Below are positions 17,301 to 24,786 of a stretch of 64,000 bases of DNA, in pieces. This DNA comes from Winogradskyella sp. MH6 (GTDB lineage Bacteria; Bacteroidota; Bacteroidia; Flavobacteriales; Flavobacteriaceae), in contig NZ_CP094494.1 in NCBI RefSeq assembly GCF_022810765.1, positions 930,001 through 994,000 on the forward strand, in the 5' to 3' direction. A program made the translations under genes and the position numbers. How positions within the stretch are numbered: position 1 is the first letter of the stretch; every line of letters begins with the position of its first letter. The notes beneath the pieces are model-generated. The model saw only the letters and a program-made list of their open reading frames with translations, searched no databases and had not been told where the DNA came from.

Positions 17301-18845
17301 TTAATTGATTTTGTTACCATCTTTATCAAAAAAATGATATTCAAGATATGTGTAAGCATCTCTGGGTATAATTTTTACCCATTTTTTGTGTTCAAAGAAC
17401 CACTTTGTACGTACAGATGGATAGCCTTTGGTTAAAAAGGCTGCTATAAAAGGATGTGCATTTAAGGTTATCTTTTTATAGTCTTTTTTAATAATCCTTT
17501 CTAGGTCTTGCTTAATACGTTGCACAACTTTAATTGGTGCTTCTATTTCATCTCCACCTATGAGATTAGGATTTTCTTCTTTTGTTTTAATATTGCGTTC
17601 TGGCCTAACGCGCTGTCTGGTAATTTGCACTAAACCAAACTTACTCGGCGGCAATATTTTATGCTTTGCTTTGTCATCTTTCATCTCTTCGCGGAGATGA
17701 TTGTAAAGTTGTTTTCGGTTTTCTGCTCTGCCCATATCTATAAAATCAACTACAATGATTCCTCCCATATCGCGGAGGCGTAATTGACGGGCAATTTCGG
17801 TTGCAGAAATTAAATTTACCTCTAAGGCTGTGTCTTCTTGGCTTTTTTCTTTGTTAGAACGGTTACCACTATTTACATCTATAACATGCATAGCTTCGGT
17901 ATGTTCTATTACAAGATAAGCTCCTTTAGCCATAGAAACGGTTTTTCCAAACGATGTTTTTATTTGGCGTTCTATGCCATATTTTTCAAAAACCGGAATA
18001 CCATTTTTATAGTACTTTACAATAGACTCTTTTTTTGGTGCAATTTTTTGCACGTAATCTTTTACTTGTATGTACAATTCTTCGTCATCTACAACAATAC
18101 CAGAGAATGAATCATTAAAGATATCTCTAAGAATAGAGGATGCTTTATTCATTTCTCCCAAAACTTTTGTTGGGTGATGTGCTTTGTACAACTTTTTACA
18201 CATTGCTGTCCATCTTGCCAGCAAATTCTGTAAATCACTATCTAGCTCGGCAACTTTTTTGCCTTCTGCTACAGTACGGATAATAACACCAAATCCTTTT
18301 GGAGTGATACTTTTTACCAATCGTTTTAAGCGATCTTTTTCTTCTTGTGATTCAATTTTTTGAGAAATTGAAATTCGATTAGAAAAAGGCACCAAAACAA
18401 TGTATCTACCTGCAATAGACAATTCTGAACTAATGCGAGGTCCTTTTGTAGAAATTGGTTCTTTTACTACTTGTACTAAAATTGATTGATTAGATTTAAG
18501 CGCATTGGCAATACTGCCATTTTTGTCTAAATCTTTTTCAAACGGAAAGTCTTTGAGACTATAATCTCTTAATTTTCCTGTGCTTACACGCTTAATGAAT
18601 TTTAAAAGTGAAGGTAATTTTGGTCCAAGATCATGATAGTGTAAAAAACCATCTTTTTCGTAGCCTACGTTAACGAAAGCTGCATTTAATCCTGGAATTA
18701 CTTTACGGATTTTGGCGATAAAAATATCGCCTACTGCAAAGTTGTTATCCTCTTCATCTTTGTGTAATTCAATAAGTTTTCCATCCTTTAATAAGGCAAA
18801 ATCAACAATATCTGAACTCGATCTTACGATTAATTCTTTGTTCAT
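17301..18845 (-). CDS. rng: Ribonuclease G/E family endoribonuclease
   Basis: The 514-residue length fits RNase G and lacks the long C-terminal scaffold of E. coli RNase E. An S1-like domain is near residues 35-125 (IFIAKIRKVIPGLNAAFVNVG). The catalytic domain carries HVIDVNSGNRS and GGIIVVDFIDMG, the region with the magnesium-binding aspartates. The zinc-link region follows. It cleaves single-stranded RNA in rRNA maturation and mRNA decay. Three hairpins lie upstream (18859-18967) in a leader that could be an autoregulatory target, as in E. coli rne; that is inference. Confidence 0.95.
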   Translation of the reverse strand: MNKELIVRSSSDIVDFALLKDGKLIELHKDEEDNNFAVGDIFIAKIRKVIPGLNAAFVNVGYEKDGFLHYHDLGPKLPSLLKFIKRVSTGKLRDYSLKDFPFEKDLDKNGSIANALKSNQSILVQVVKEPISTKGPRISSELSIAGRYIVLVPFSNRISISQKIESQEEKDRLKRLVKSITPKGFGVIIRTVAEGKKVAELDSDLQNLLARWTAMCKKLYKAHHPTKVLGEMNKASSILRDIFNDSFSGIVVDDEELYIQVKDYVQKIAPKKESIVKYYKNGIPVFEKYGIERQIKTSFGKTVSMAKGAYLVIEHTEAMHVIDVNSGNRSNKEKSQEDTALEVNLISATEIARQLRLRDMGGIIVVDFIDMGRAENRKQLYNHLREEMKDDKAKHKILPPSKFGLVQITRQRVRPERNIKTKEENPNLIGGDEIEAPIKVVQRIKQDLERIIKKDYKKITLNAHPFIAAFLTKGYPSVRTKWFFEHKKWVKIIPRDAYTYLEYHFFDKDGNKIN

Positions 18846-18858
18846 AATGTTAATTTAT

Positions 18859-18967
18859 ATTCCGACAGTAAACGTCGGAATGGATTTTACTAAATTATTT
18901 GACACAGGATTCCGATAAATTATCGGATAATCCAAACAAATTAAGATGTACTCTATTACATACATCT
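18859..18967 (-). promoter_or_regulatory. Three-hairpin leader upstream of rng, partly REP-like
   Basis: Hairpin 1 is ATTCCGAC/GTCGGAAT at 18859-18881. Hairpin 2 is GGATT-CCGATAA paired to TTATCGG-AT-AATCC at 18907-18933. Hairpin 3 is AGATGTA/TACATCT at 18944-18967. The first two share a TTCCGA core and may be copies of a dispersed palindromic repeat. Confidence 0.55.
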
Positions 18968-18998
18968 AATTTTATATCAAAGAACGCTTGTTAAAACT

Positions 18999-19028
18999 GA
19001 AAAAAGTAGTCTAAAAACTACTTTTTTC
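18999..19028 (-). terminator. Terminator downstream of the 29-residue basic protein gene
   Basis: The stem AAAAAAGTAG / CTACTTTTTT with an 8-nt loop lies just past the small gene; its A/T flanks would let it work in both directions. Confidence 0.8.
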
Positions 19029-19032
19029 CAGC

Positions 19033-19122
19033 TTATTTCTTTTTGTGACGATTAGCGCGTCTACGTTTTTTACGCTTATGCGTCGCTACCTTGTGTCTTT
19101 TTCTTTTTTTACCACTTGGCAT
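19033..19122 (-). CDS. 29-residue lysine/arginine-rich protein, candidate ribosomal protein
   Basis: On the minus strand an ATG at 19122 opens a 29-codon frame beginning MPSGKKRKRHKVATHKRKK and ending in RHKKK before TAA at 19033. More than half the residues are lysine or arginine, with several histidines, and none is acidic. A terminator follows immediately and HU lies 42 bp upstream. The composition is that of a short rRNA-binding extension protein, like THX or L36. A novel small protein, bL38, was reported in the Flavobacterium johnsoniae ribosome; I do not remember its sequence, so identity with it is only a possibility. Automated callers usually miss genes of this size. Confidence 0.75.
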   Translation of the reverse strand: MPSGKKRKRHKVATHKRKKRRRANRHKKK

Positions 19123-19164
19123 AATGAATAATGCTTTTTAAATTAATATTTTTTTTTAATGTCT

Positions 19165-19455
19165 TTAGTTAACTTCAACATTAGATTTTACACCTTCTAA
19201 AAATACTTTAGCTGGTTTAAAAGCTGGTATGTTGTGAGCAGGAATCTTAATCGTAGTATTTTTTGAAATGTTACGACCTGTTTTCTCAGCTCTTGTTTTG
19301 ATTATGAAACTTCCGAAACCTCTTAAATATACATTATCACCACTCTCTAGAGATGATTTTACTTCTTCCATAAAAGTTTCTACCGTAGCTTGTACGTCAC
19401 CTTTCTCCATACCTAACTTATCAGATATCTTAGCTACTAAATCGGCTTTTGTCAT
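19165..19455 (-). CDS. HU family DNA-binding protein
   Basis: The 96-residue protein has the HU/IHF fold: N-terminal helices (MTKADLVAKISDKLGMEKGD), then LRGFGSFIIKTRAEKTGRN and the DNA-binding arm, which carries the proline-containing KIPAHNIPAFKPA segment. It bends and compacts DNA as a dimer. It is transcribed divergently from mutY from a TAnnTTTG promoter and is probably followed by the 29-residue basic gene on the same transcript. Confidence 0.96.
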   Translation of the reverse strand: MTKADLVAKISDKLGMEKGDVQATVETFMEEVKSSLESGDNVYLRGFGSFIIKTRAEKTGRNISKNTTIKIPAHNIPAFKPAKVFLEGVKSNVEVN

Positions 19456-19496
19456 TGTTATTAGTTTTAGGGTTACTATTAAAATCTTAAGGGATG

Positions 19497-19528
19497 CAAA
19501 TATAGGTAATTTAATTTCAATATTTCAA
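19497..19528 (-). promoter_or_regulatory. Promoter of the HU gene
   Basis: On the minus strand TTG (19528-19526) is followed after about 21 bp by TATATTTG (19504-19497), a perfect TAnnTTTG. The predicted leader is 38 nt. Confidence 0.65.
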
Positions 19529-19562
19529 GCGTAATTAATTAAAATTTAACGTAATAAAGATT

Positions 19563-19570
19563 TAATTTTG
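19563..19570 (+). promoter_or_regulatory. -7 promoter box for mutY
   Basis: TAATTTTG is a perfect TAnnTTTG, 20 bp before the ATG. Confidence 0.6.
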
Positions 19571-19590
19571 CTTTAGTATTTAAAATTTCA

Positions 19591-20640
19591 ATGGATTTCA
19601 AAAAAAAACTAACTTACTGGTATTCAATTAACAAAAGAGATTTGCCTTGGCGAAATACCAAAAATCCATACCATATTTGGCTCTCAGAAATAATTTTACA
19701 ACAAACACAAGTTAAGCAAGGATTACCTTATTATGATGCTTTTATTAAGCAATATCCCACTGTTTTTGATCTTGCAAATGCCTCAGAAGAAGAAGTTTTA
19801 AAATTATGGCAAGGTCTTGGTTACTACTCAAGAGCAAGGAACCTTCATACTACAGCCAAATATGTCGCTTTTGAACTTAATGGTAAATTTCCTGATAATT
19901 ATAAAGACTTATTAAAACTTAAAGGTGTTGGCGATTACACAGCAAGTGCTATAGCTTCAATAGCTTTTAACGAAGTTGCTGCTGTAGTAGATGGTAATGT
20001 ATATAGAGTTCTGTCTCGTTACTTTGGGATTAAAACTCCTATAAACTCTACTAGTGGCATTAAGGAATTTAAAAAACTAGCTTCTTCAATTATTGATAGA
20101 GAGCAACCAGCATTGTTTAACCAAGCTATTATGGAGTTTGGCGCTACACAATGCAAACCAAAAAACCCTGACTGCAATGTTTGTCCTTTAAATGAAAGCT
20201 GTATTGCTCTTAAAAAGAATTTAATTGATGTTTTACCTGTAAAATTGAAGAAAACTAAAGTAAAAACTAAGTTCTTCAACTTTTTGGTTTGCATAGACAA
20301 CAACAATAAAACCATTCTAGAAAAAAGAACCTCAAAAGGTATTTGGCAGAATTTGTATCAATTTCCATTAATTGAATCTGATAAGAGCCTGTCTTCTGAT
20401 GAGTTTCATTTACTCAATTTAAAAGATACTTTATTAAGCAATCTAGAGTTTGACCACTCCTTATATAATATAGAAGATAAAATTCACAAACTATCGCACC
20501 AACATCTTCATACCAAATTCTGGATTATCGAAACAGATGAGCTACCAAAAAATGCTACATCAATTAAAGACATAAAAACATTTCCTGTTCCAGTGTTAAT
20601 CAGCGACTTTATTGAAGCATTTAAATTCAAAGATTTATAA
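19591..20640 (+). CDS. mutY: A/G-specific adenine glycosylase
   Basis: This is MutY, 349 residues, which removes adenine mispaired with 8-oxoguanine. The catalytic glutamate is E33 in SEIILQQTQV and the catalytic aspartate D134 in AAVVDGNVYR. The helix-hairpin-helix is LKGVGDYTASAIA. The 4Fe-4S ligands have the CxxxxxxCxxCxxxxxC spacing (CKPKNPDCNVCPLNESC). The C-terminal ~130 residues are the NUDIX-like domain that recognises 8-oxoG. All key residues are present. It is divergent from HU and upstream of ssb, which has its own promoter. Confidence 0.97.
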   Translation: MDFKKKLTYWYSINKRDLPWRNTKNPYHIWLSEIILQQTQVKQGLPYYDAFIKQYPTVFDLANASEEEVLKLWQGLGYYSRARNLHTTAKYVAFELNGKFPDNYKDLLKLKGVGDYTASAIASIAFNEVAAVVDGNVYRVLSRYFGIKTPINSTSGIKEFKKLASSIIDREQPALFNQAIMEFGATQCKPKNPDCNVCPLNESCIALKKNLIDVLPVKLKKTKVKTKFFNFLVCIDNNNKTILEKRTSKGIWQNLYQFPLIESDKSLSSDEFHLLNLKDTLLSNLEFDHSLYNIEDKIHKLSHQHLHTKFWIIETDELPKNATSIKDIKTFPVPVLISDFIEAFKFKDL

Positions 20641-20686
20641 GAATCACATTTTTTTCTTAATTTTAAATGTGCGATTACAAATTAAG

Positions 20687-20694
20687 TAACTTTG
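20687..20694 (+). promoter_or_regulatory. -7 promoter box for ssb
   Basis: TAACTTTG is a perfect TAnnTTTG, 20 bp before the ATG. A CACATTT/AAATGTG hairpin (20645-20671) lies between it and the mutY stop. Confidence 0.6.
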
Positions 20695-20714
20695 CAAGCT
20701 AAAACCATTTTAAT

Positions 20715-21155
20715 ATGTCAGGAACATTGAATAAAGTAATGCTAATTGGGCATTTAGGAGATGAGGTAAAAATGCATTATTTTGATGACAAAAATTGTGT
20801 TGGTCGTTTTCCTTTGGCCACTAACGAAACTTACACTAACAAAACCACCAATGAGCGTGTAACAAACACCGAGTGGCATAATATTGTGGTACGAAACAAA
20901 GCAGCAGAGATTTGTGAAAAATACCTCACTAAAGGTGATAAAGTTTATATAGAAGGACGCATTAAAACCAGAAAATGGACTGATGACAAAGGAATGGAAC
21001 GTTATTCTACAGAGATACAATGTACCGATTTTACTTTTTTAACCAACAAAAATGAACAGCAAGTACAATCGCCAGCCGCACAACAATCAACTCAACCTCA
21101 GCAATCTACTCAAAACAGTGTAGTACCTGAAGAGGATGACGATTTACCATTTTAA
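20715..21155 (+). CDS. ssb: Single-stranded DNA-binding protein
   Basis: The 146-residue protein has one OB fold (SGTLNKVMLIGHLGDEVKM, EWHNIVVRNKAAEICEKYL, YIEGRIKTRKW). A glutamine/serine-rich linker follows, ending in the acidic tip DDDLPF that recruits partner proteins. It coats single-stranded DNA in replication and repair. It lies 16 bp upstream of gldE, so the gliding genes may be read from the ssb promoter. Confidence 0.97.
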   Translation: MSGTLNKVMLIGHLGDEVKMHYFDDKNCVGRFPLATNETYTNKTTNERVTNTEWHNIVVRNKAAEICEKYLTKGDKVYIEGRIKTRKWTDDKGMERYSTEIQCTDFTFLTNKNEQQVQSPAAQQSTQPQQSTQNSVVPEEDDDLPF

Positions 21156-21171
21156 TTAAATTAGTTTTATT

Positions 21172-22494
21172 TTGGACCCAGAACCCTCGGTTTTACTTTC
21201 AAATTTATTAGTTACCAATACGTCTTTTATAACTAGTATCATTTTACTTCTTATACTATTAGTATGTTCTGCCCTTATTTCGGGTGCAGAAGTGGCACTG
21301 TTTTCATTAACCAAATCTAATATTGATAAAGGTATTGAGGAGAACTCCTCAGCAATGCAAATTATTGCATCATTACTAGAGCGACCAAAAAAGCTTTTAG
21401 CAACCATCCTTGTTGCTAATAACTTTATAAATATTGCTATTGTTTTGCTATTTGCATTTATAGGAGAAACACTTTTTAAGGACATTATAAACCCTATTAT
21501 TAGATTTTTACTAGAAGTTGTTTCTGCTACTTTCCTCATTTTATTATTTGGCGAAATTATTCCGAAGATATACGCAAGTAGAAATAGCGTGAAATTTGCT
21601 TCTTTTATGGCAAGACCTTTAAAGGTTTTGGATGTCATATTTTCTCCAATAAGCCTTCCTATGCGTTACACTACACTTAAAATTCAGGAACGCTTTGGCA
21701 AGCAACGTTCTAATCTAAGTGTAGACCAGCTGTCTCAAGCATTAGAGCTCACTAACGATGAAGACACAACACAAGAAGAACAAAAGTTATTACAAGGTAT
21801 TGTATCTTTTGGAAATACAGATACCAAACAAGTAATGCGCCCACGAATGGACTTGTTTGCACTTAATATTGATACACCTTTTGAAACCATTATACAAGAA
21901 ATTGTAGATAACGGCTATTCTAGGATTCCTGTTTACGAAGAAAGTATAGATGATGTTAAAGGTGTTTTGTATGTTAAGGATCTTTTGCCTCATCTCAACA
22001 AGAAGCAATTTAAATGGACAACCTTACTTAGAGAACCGTTTTTTGTTCCTGAAAACAAAAAACTAGATGATCTAATGGTCGAGTTTCAAACAAAGAAAGT
22101 GCACTTAGCAGTAGTTGTAGATGAATACGGAGGCACTTCTGGTTTGGTGTCTTTAGAAGATATTATTGAAGAAATTGTAGGAGATATTAGTGATGAATAT
22201 GATGATGAAGATTTGGTTTATACAAAACTAGACGACAATAACTATAGTTTTGAAGGTAAAACTCCTTTAAAGGACGTATATAAAATCCTTGATTTTGAAG
22301 ATAATGAAGCTGAAGATTATGAAAGCAGAAAAGGTGAAGCCGAAACACTTGCTGGTTTTGTTTTAGAAATTTCTGGAGGTTTTCCTAGAGTTGGAAGTAA
22401 AATAAATTTCAAAAATTACGTTTTTACTATTGAAGCCTTGGAGCGTAAACGTATAAAACAAATTAAACTCACCTTGCTTAACACCAATAAATGA
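21172..22494 (+). CDS. gldE: Gliding motility-associated protein GldE (CNNM/CBS family)
   Basis: The 440-residue protein has the CorC/HlyC-like plan: three or four membrane segments (a CNNM/DUF21 domain) at about residues 15-160, two CBS domains (MRPRMDLFALNID; VVVDEYGGTSGLVSLEDIIEEI), then a transporter-associated C-terminal domain. In Flavobacterium johnsoniae GldE supports gliding and can partly replace GldD. Placement immediately before gldD supports the name over a generic hemolysin-like call. The start is TTG at 21172, because the first in-frame ATG would remove the first membrane helix. It overlaps gldD by 4 bp. Confidence 0.92.
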   Translation: MDPEPSVLLSNLLVTNTSFITSIILLLILLVCSALISGAEVALFSLTKSNIDKGIEENSSAMQIIASLLERPKKLLATILVANNFINIAIVLLFAFIGETLFKDIINPIIRFLLEVVSATFLILLFGEIIPKIYASRNSVKFASFMARPLKVLDVIFSPISLPMRYTTLKIQERFGKQRSNLSVDQLSQALELTNDEDTTQEEQKLLQGIVSFGNTDTKQVMRPRMDLFALNIDTPFETIIQEIVDNGYSRIPVYEESIDDVKGVLYVKDLLPHLNKKQFKWTTLLREPFFVPENKKLDDLMVEFQTKKVHLAVVVDEYGGTSGLVSLEDIIEEIVGDISDEYDDEDLVYTKLDDNNYSFEGKTPLKDVYKILDFEDNEAEDYESRKGEAETLAGFVLEISGGFPRVGSKINFKNYVFTIEALERKRIKQIKLTLLNTNK

Positions 22495-23063
22495 AACGTA
22501 TCGTATTACCAATAATAAGTCTTTTTATGTTAGGTTGTGGCAACGACCCATTACCAAAACCTAAAGGTTATTTACGCTTAGAATATCCTGAGGCTGAATA
22601 TAAAAAAGTGGCTTCATCACTACCTTTTACTTTCGAAGAAAATGAATTGCTAGCATCTACATCTAAAGTAAAATCTTCTGGTGAAACAAAAGGATTAAAC
22701 GTAAAATACCCTTCCTTAAAGGCAACCATCTATCTAAGCTATAAAGAAGTAGATAATGATAATTTAGACAGTCTTCTGCGCGATGCACAAAACCTTACGC
22801 AAAAGCATACTATTAAAGCAGATGAGATAACTTACAAACCTTTTGAAAACCCTAAAGACAAAGTTTATGGTATGTTATATGAAGTAGGTGGTGATGCTGC
22901 TTCTCAATCTCAATTCTATGTTACAGATAGCACAAAGCACTTTTTGAGTGGTTCTTTGTATTTCTATGCAAAACCAAATTATGATTCTATTTATCCAGCT
23001 TCAGAATATCTTAAGAAAGATATTAAACGCTTAATGGAATCTATAAAGTGGAAAGAAAATTAA
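22491..23063 (+). CDS. gldD: Gliding motility lipoprotein GldD
   Basis: This 190-residue lipoprotein has a lipobox ending at C16 (SLFMLGC), followed by GLRLEYPEA-like GYLRLEYPEAEYKK and later PFENPKDKVYGMLYEVGG, which are typical of GldD. It is required for gliding and for T9SS function in F. johnsoniae. Its start codon overlaps the gldE stop (ATGA), so the two are translationally coupled. A strong bidirectional terminator follows. Confidence 0.95.
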   Translation: MKRIVLPIISLFMLGCGNDPLPKPKGYLRLEYPEAEYKKVASSLPFTFEENELLASTSKVKSSGETKGLNVKYPSLKATIYLSYKEVDNDNLDSLLRDAQNLTQKHTIKADEITYKPFENPKDKVYGMLYEVGGDAASQSQFYVTDSTKHFLSGSLYFYAKPNYDSIYPASEYLKKDIKRLMESIKWKEN

Positions 23064-23080
23064 TCTAAAGTTTAGTAATA

Positions 23081-23110
23081 AAAAAAGCAGCCGATTGGCT
23101 GCTTTTTTTA
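23081..23110. terminator. Bidirectional terminator between gldD and the TonB-linked lipoprotein
   Basis: A perfect 12-bp stem (AAAAAAGCAGCC / GGCTGCTTTTTT, GATT loop) lies between convergent genes. Confidence 0.92.
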
Positions 23111-23128
23111 TTACTGTGAAGTGATTAG

Positions 23129-24772
23129 TTACTCTTGGTAAACCCATTCACCGCCCATCTTTATTACAGCAAAATCTTCAGTACCATTACTACCATTATA
23201 GATATCTATAGTAACAATATATTTTTGCTCTTCTTCTGCTGAAGGATCTAAAGCATCTAAAACAATATTTATAGCTTCAAGAACCATAGGATTCGTCCAT
23301 TCTGCTGGATTCCCGGATCTTCTATCCATATTTCCATAATTATCCATACTCGTTGTAGCTTCAGGATAATCAGAACTTAATGCAGCAACTATAGCCGCAT
23401 AATCATCAGGACCCATCGTGTATCTAATAGTGTTATCTGGTACCCAAACACCGTCTTCGAATCCAAATTGTAACGTTGTAGAAATTACACTCTCATGACC
23501 TGACCATACTCCATTCATATATGTATAAGAATTACCTCTTATTTGAGCTCCACTTGAACTTGAGTAATAATCATAAATTACTAACAATTCATCCTCTTCT
23601 TGAGCATAAGGGAATGTTAACTCTAAGAATGTTGGTAAATAGTTGTCTGGTGGTATTGAACTTCCGAAATTGTTATATTGTCCTGGTTGACCAGATCCTT
23701 CACCCATAGAGTCAAAATCATCTGAACTCAAGTAATAAACTCCTTCAACAGCTTCCCAAGCACCTCCTGAATACATAAAGTACTCACCTTTTGAGTTTGT
23801 ATCACCTGTAGCACCTAATGTCTTAATTTTTAAGCTTTCAATTCTCCATCTTGCAGCGTCAGTATCTGAAGATTCATATCTAAAAGCAACATTGATAACT
23901 TGACCATCGTAAGCAGAAAAATCGTAATCTTCTGAAGATGCCATATCTCCTGTAGCAGGATTTGCTAATATAATTTCGTCCCAAGTAGCAGCTAAAACAT
24001 CACCTGAATAATCTGTAGATACAAATATCTTTAATAAAGATGCATCACCAGCATAGTCTAACTCTTGAGTAATTTGAAATTTAAGGTCACTTTCGCCTGT
24101 TAAATCGATTGTTGGAGACACCAACCATTCTGTATTTGCAACTTGGCCACCAAAGAAACTATTACCTTGAACGTAACCCGATTGAGAAGTCCAAACATCA
24201 TCTCCACCAAATTCTTCAGCAACAGTCCAACCTTCTAAACTTCCTGCAAAGTTGTAAGATACTAAATCCGCTAAACCAACTTCTGGCTCTTCAGTGTATT
24301 GATCGTATTTTGCTAAAACGATTTGTCCTTCTTCTGGACTTGCAATTTGAGTATCTAAGATTGCTGGTATTTCATCTGTAGCATCTACATCTGGATAGAA
24401 TCCAAAAGCATCACTTCCAGTTGTTGCATAATCAGAATTTGTAAACTCATATATGTCAGCGTTTGTATAATCACTAACACCTTCTGCAGAACCTATGTAT
24501 AGTTCATAACCTACTAATACCTGAGATCCTTCACCCCAAAATGGATACATTTCCTCTAACAATTGAGGTATAGAATCCTTAGCTTGTTGTTCTGAATCAA
24601 AACTTCCAAAACCTAATCCTAAGGCATCGTAATCATCACTAGTTAATGTATAACTATCAGTACCAATAATTGGATCAGCACTCGTATCTAAGCCATCGTA
24701 GATGTCTTCCATTGGATTACAACCTACGAAGATTGTTCCAAAAATTGCTAAGCAATAAATTATTCTTTTCAT
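23129..24772 (-). CDS. TonB-receptor-associated surface lipoprotein with choice-of-anchor domain
   Basis: This 547-residue lipoprotein has its lipobox at C18 (GTIFVGCNP). Residues about 165-310 look like a choice-of-anchor J / jelly-roll domain (SPTIDLTGESDLKFQITQ, VAFRYESSDTDAARWRI). A second element, beginning YTLTSDDYDALG near residue 41 and YYLSSDDFDSMG near 325, occurs twice with matching LLEEMYPF/FLELTFPY and VLVGYELY/LLVIYDYY segments, so it is an internal duplication; a third, weaker YTMGPDDYAAI follows. It lies 14 bp downstream of the TonB receptor and is surely co-transcribed. It probably captures ligand for the receptor, as SusD or SusE do, but it is not SusD-like. Substrate unknown. 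Confidence 0.8.
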   Translation of the reverse strand: MKRIIYCLAIFGTIFVGCNPMEDIYDGLDTSADPIIGTDSYTLTSDDYDALGLGFGSFDSEQQAKDSIPQLLEEMYPFWGEGSQVLVGYELYIGSAEGVSDYTNADIYEFTNSDYATTGSDAFGFYPDVDATDEIPAILDTQIASPEEGQIVLAKYDQYTEEPEVGLADLVSYNFAGSLEGWTVAEEFGGDDVWTSQSGYVQGNSFFGGQVANTEWLVSPTIDLTGESDLKFQITQELDYAGDASLLKIFVSTDYSGDVLAATWDEIILANPATGDMASSEDYDFSAYDGQVINVAFRYESSDTDAARWRIESLKIKTLGATGDTNSKGEYFMYSGGAWEAVEGVYYLSSDDFDSMGEGSGQPGQYNNFGSSIPPDNYLPTFLELTFPYAQEEDELLVIYDYYSSSSGAQIRGNSYTYMNGVWSGHESVISTTLQFGFEDGVWVPDNTIRYTMGPDDYAAIVAALSSDYPEATTSMDNYGNMDRRSGNPAEWTNPMVLEAINIVLDALDPSAEEEQKYIVTIDIYNGSNGTEDFAVIKMGGEWVYQE

Positions 24773-24786
24773 TTTAATTGTTTTTT

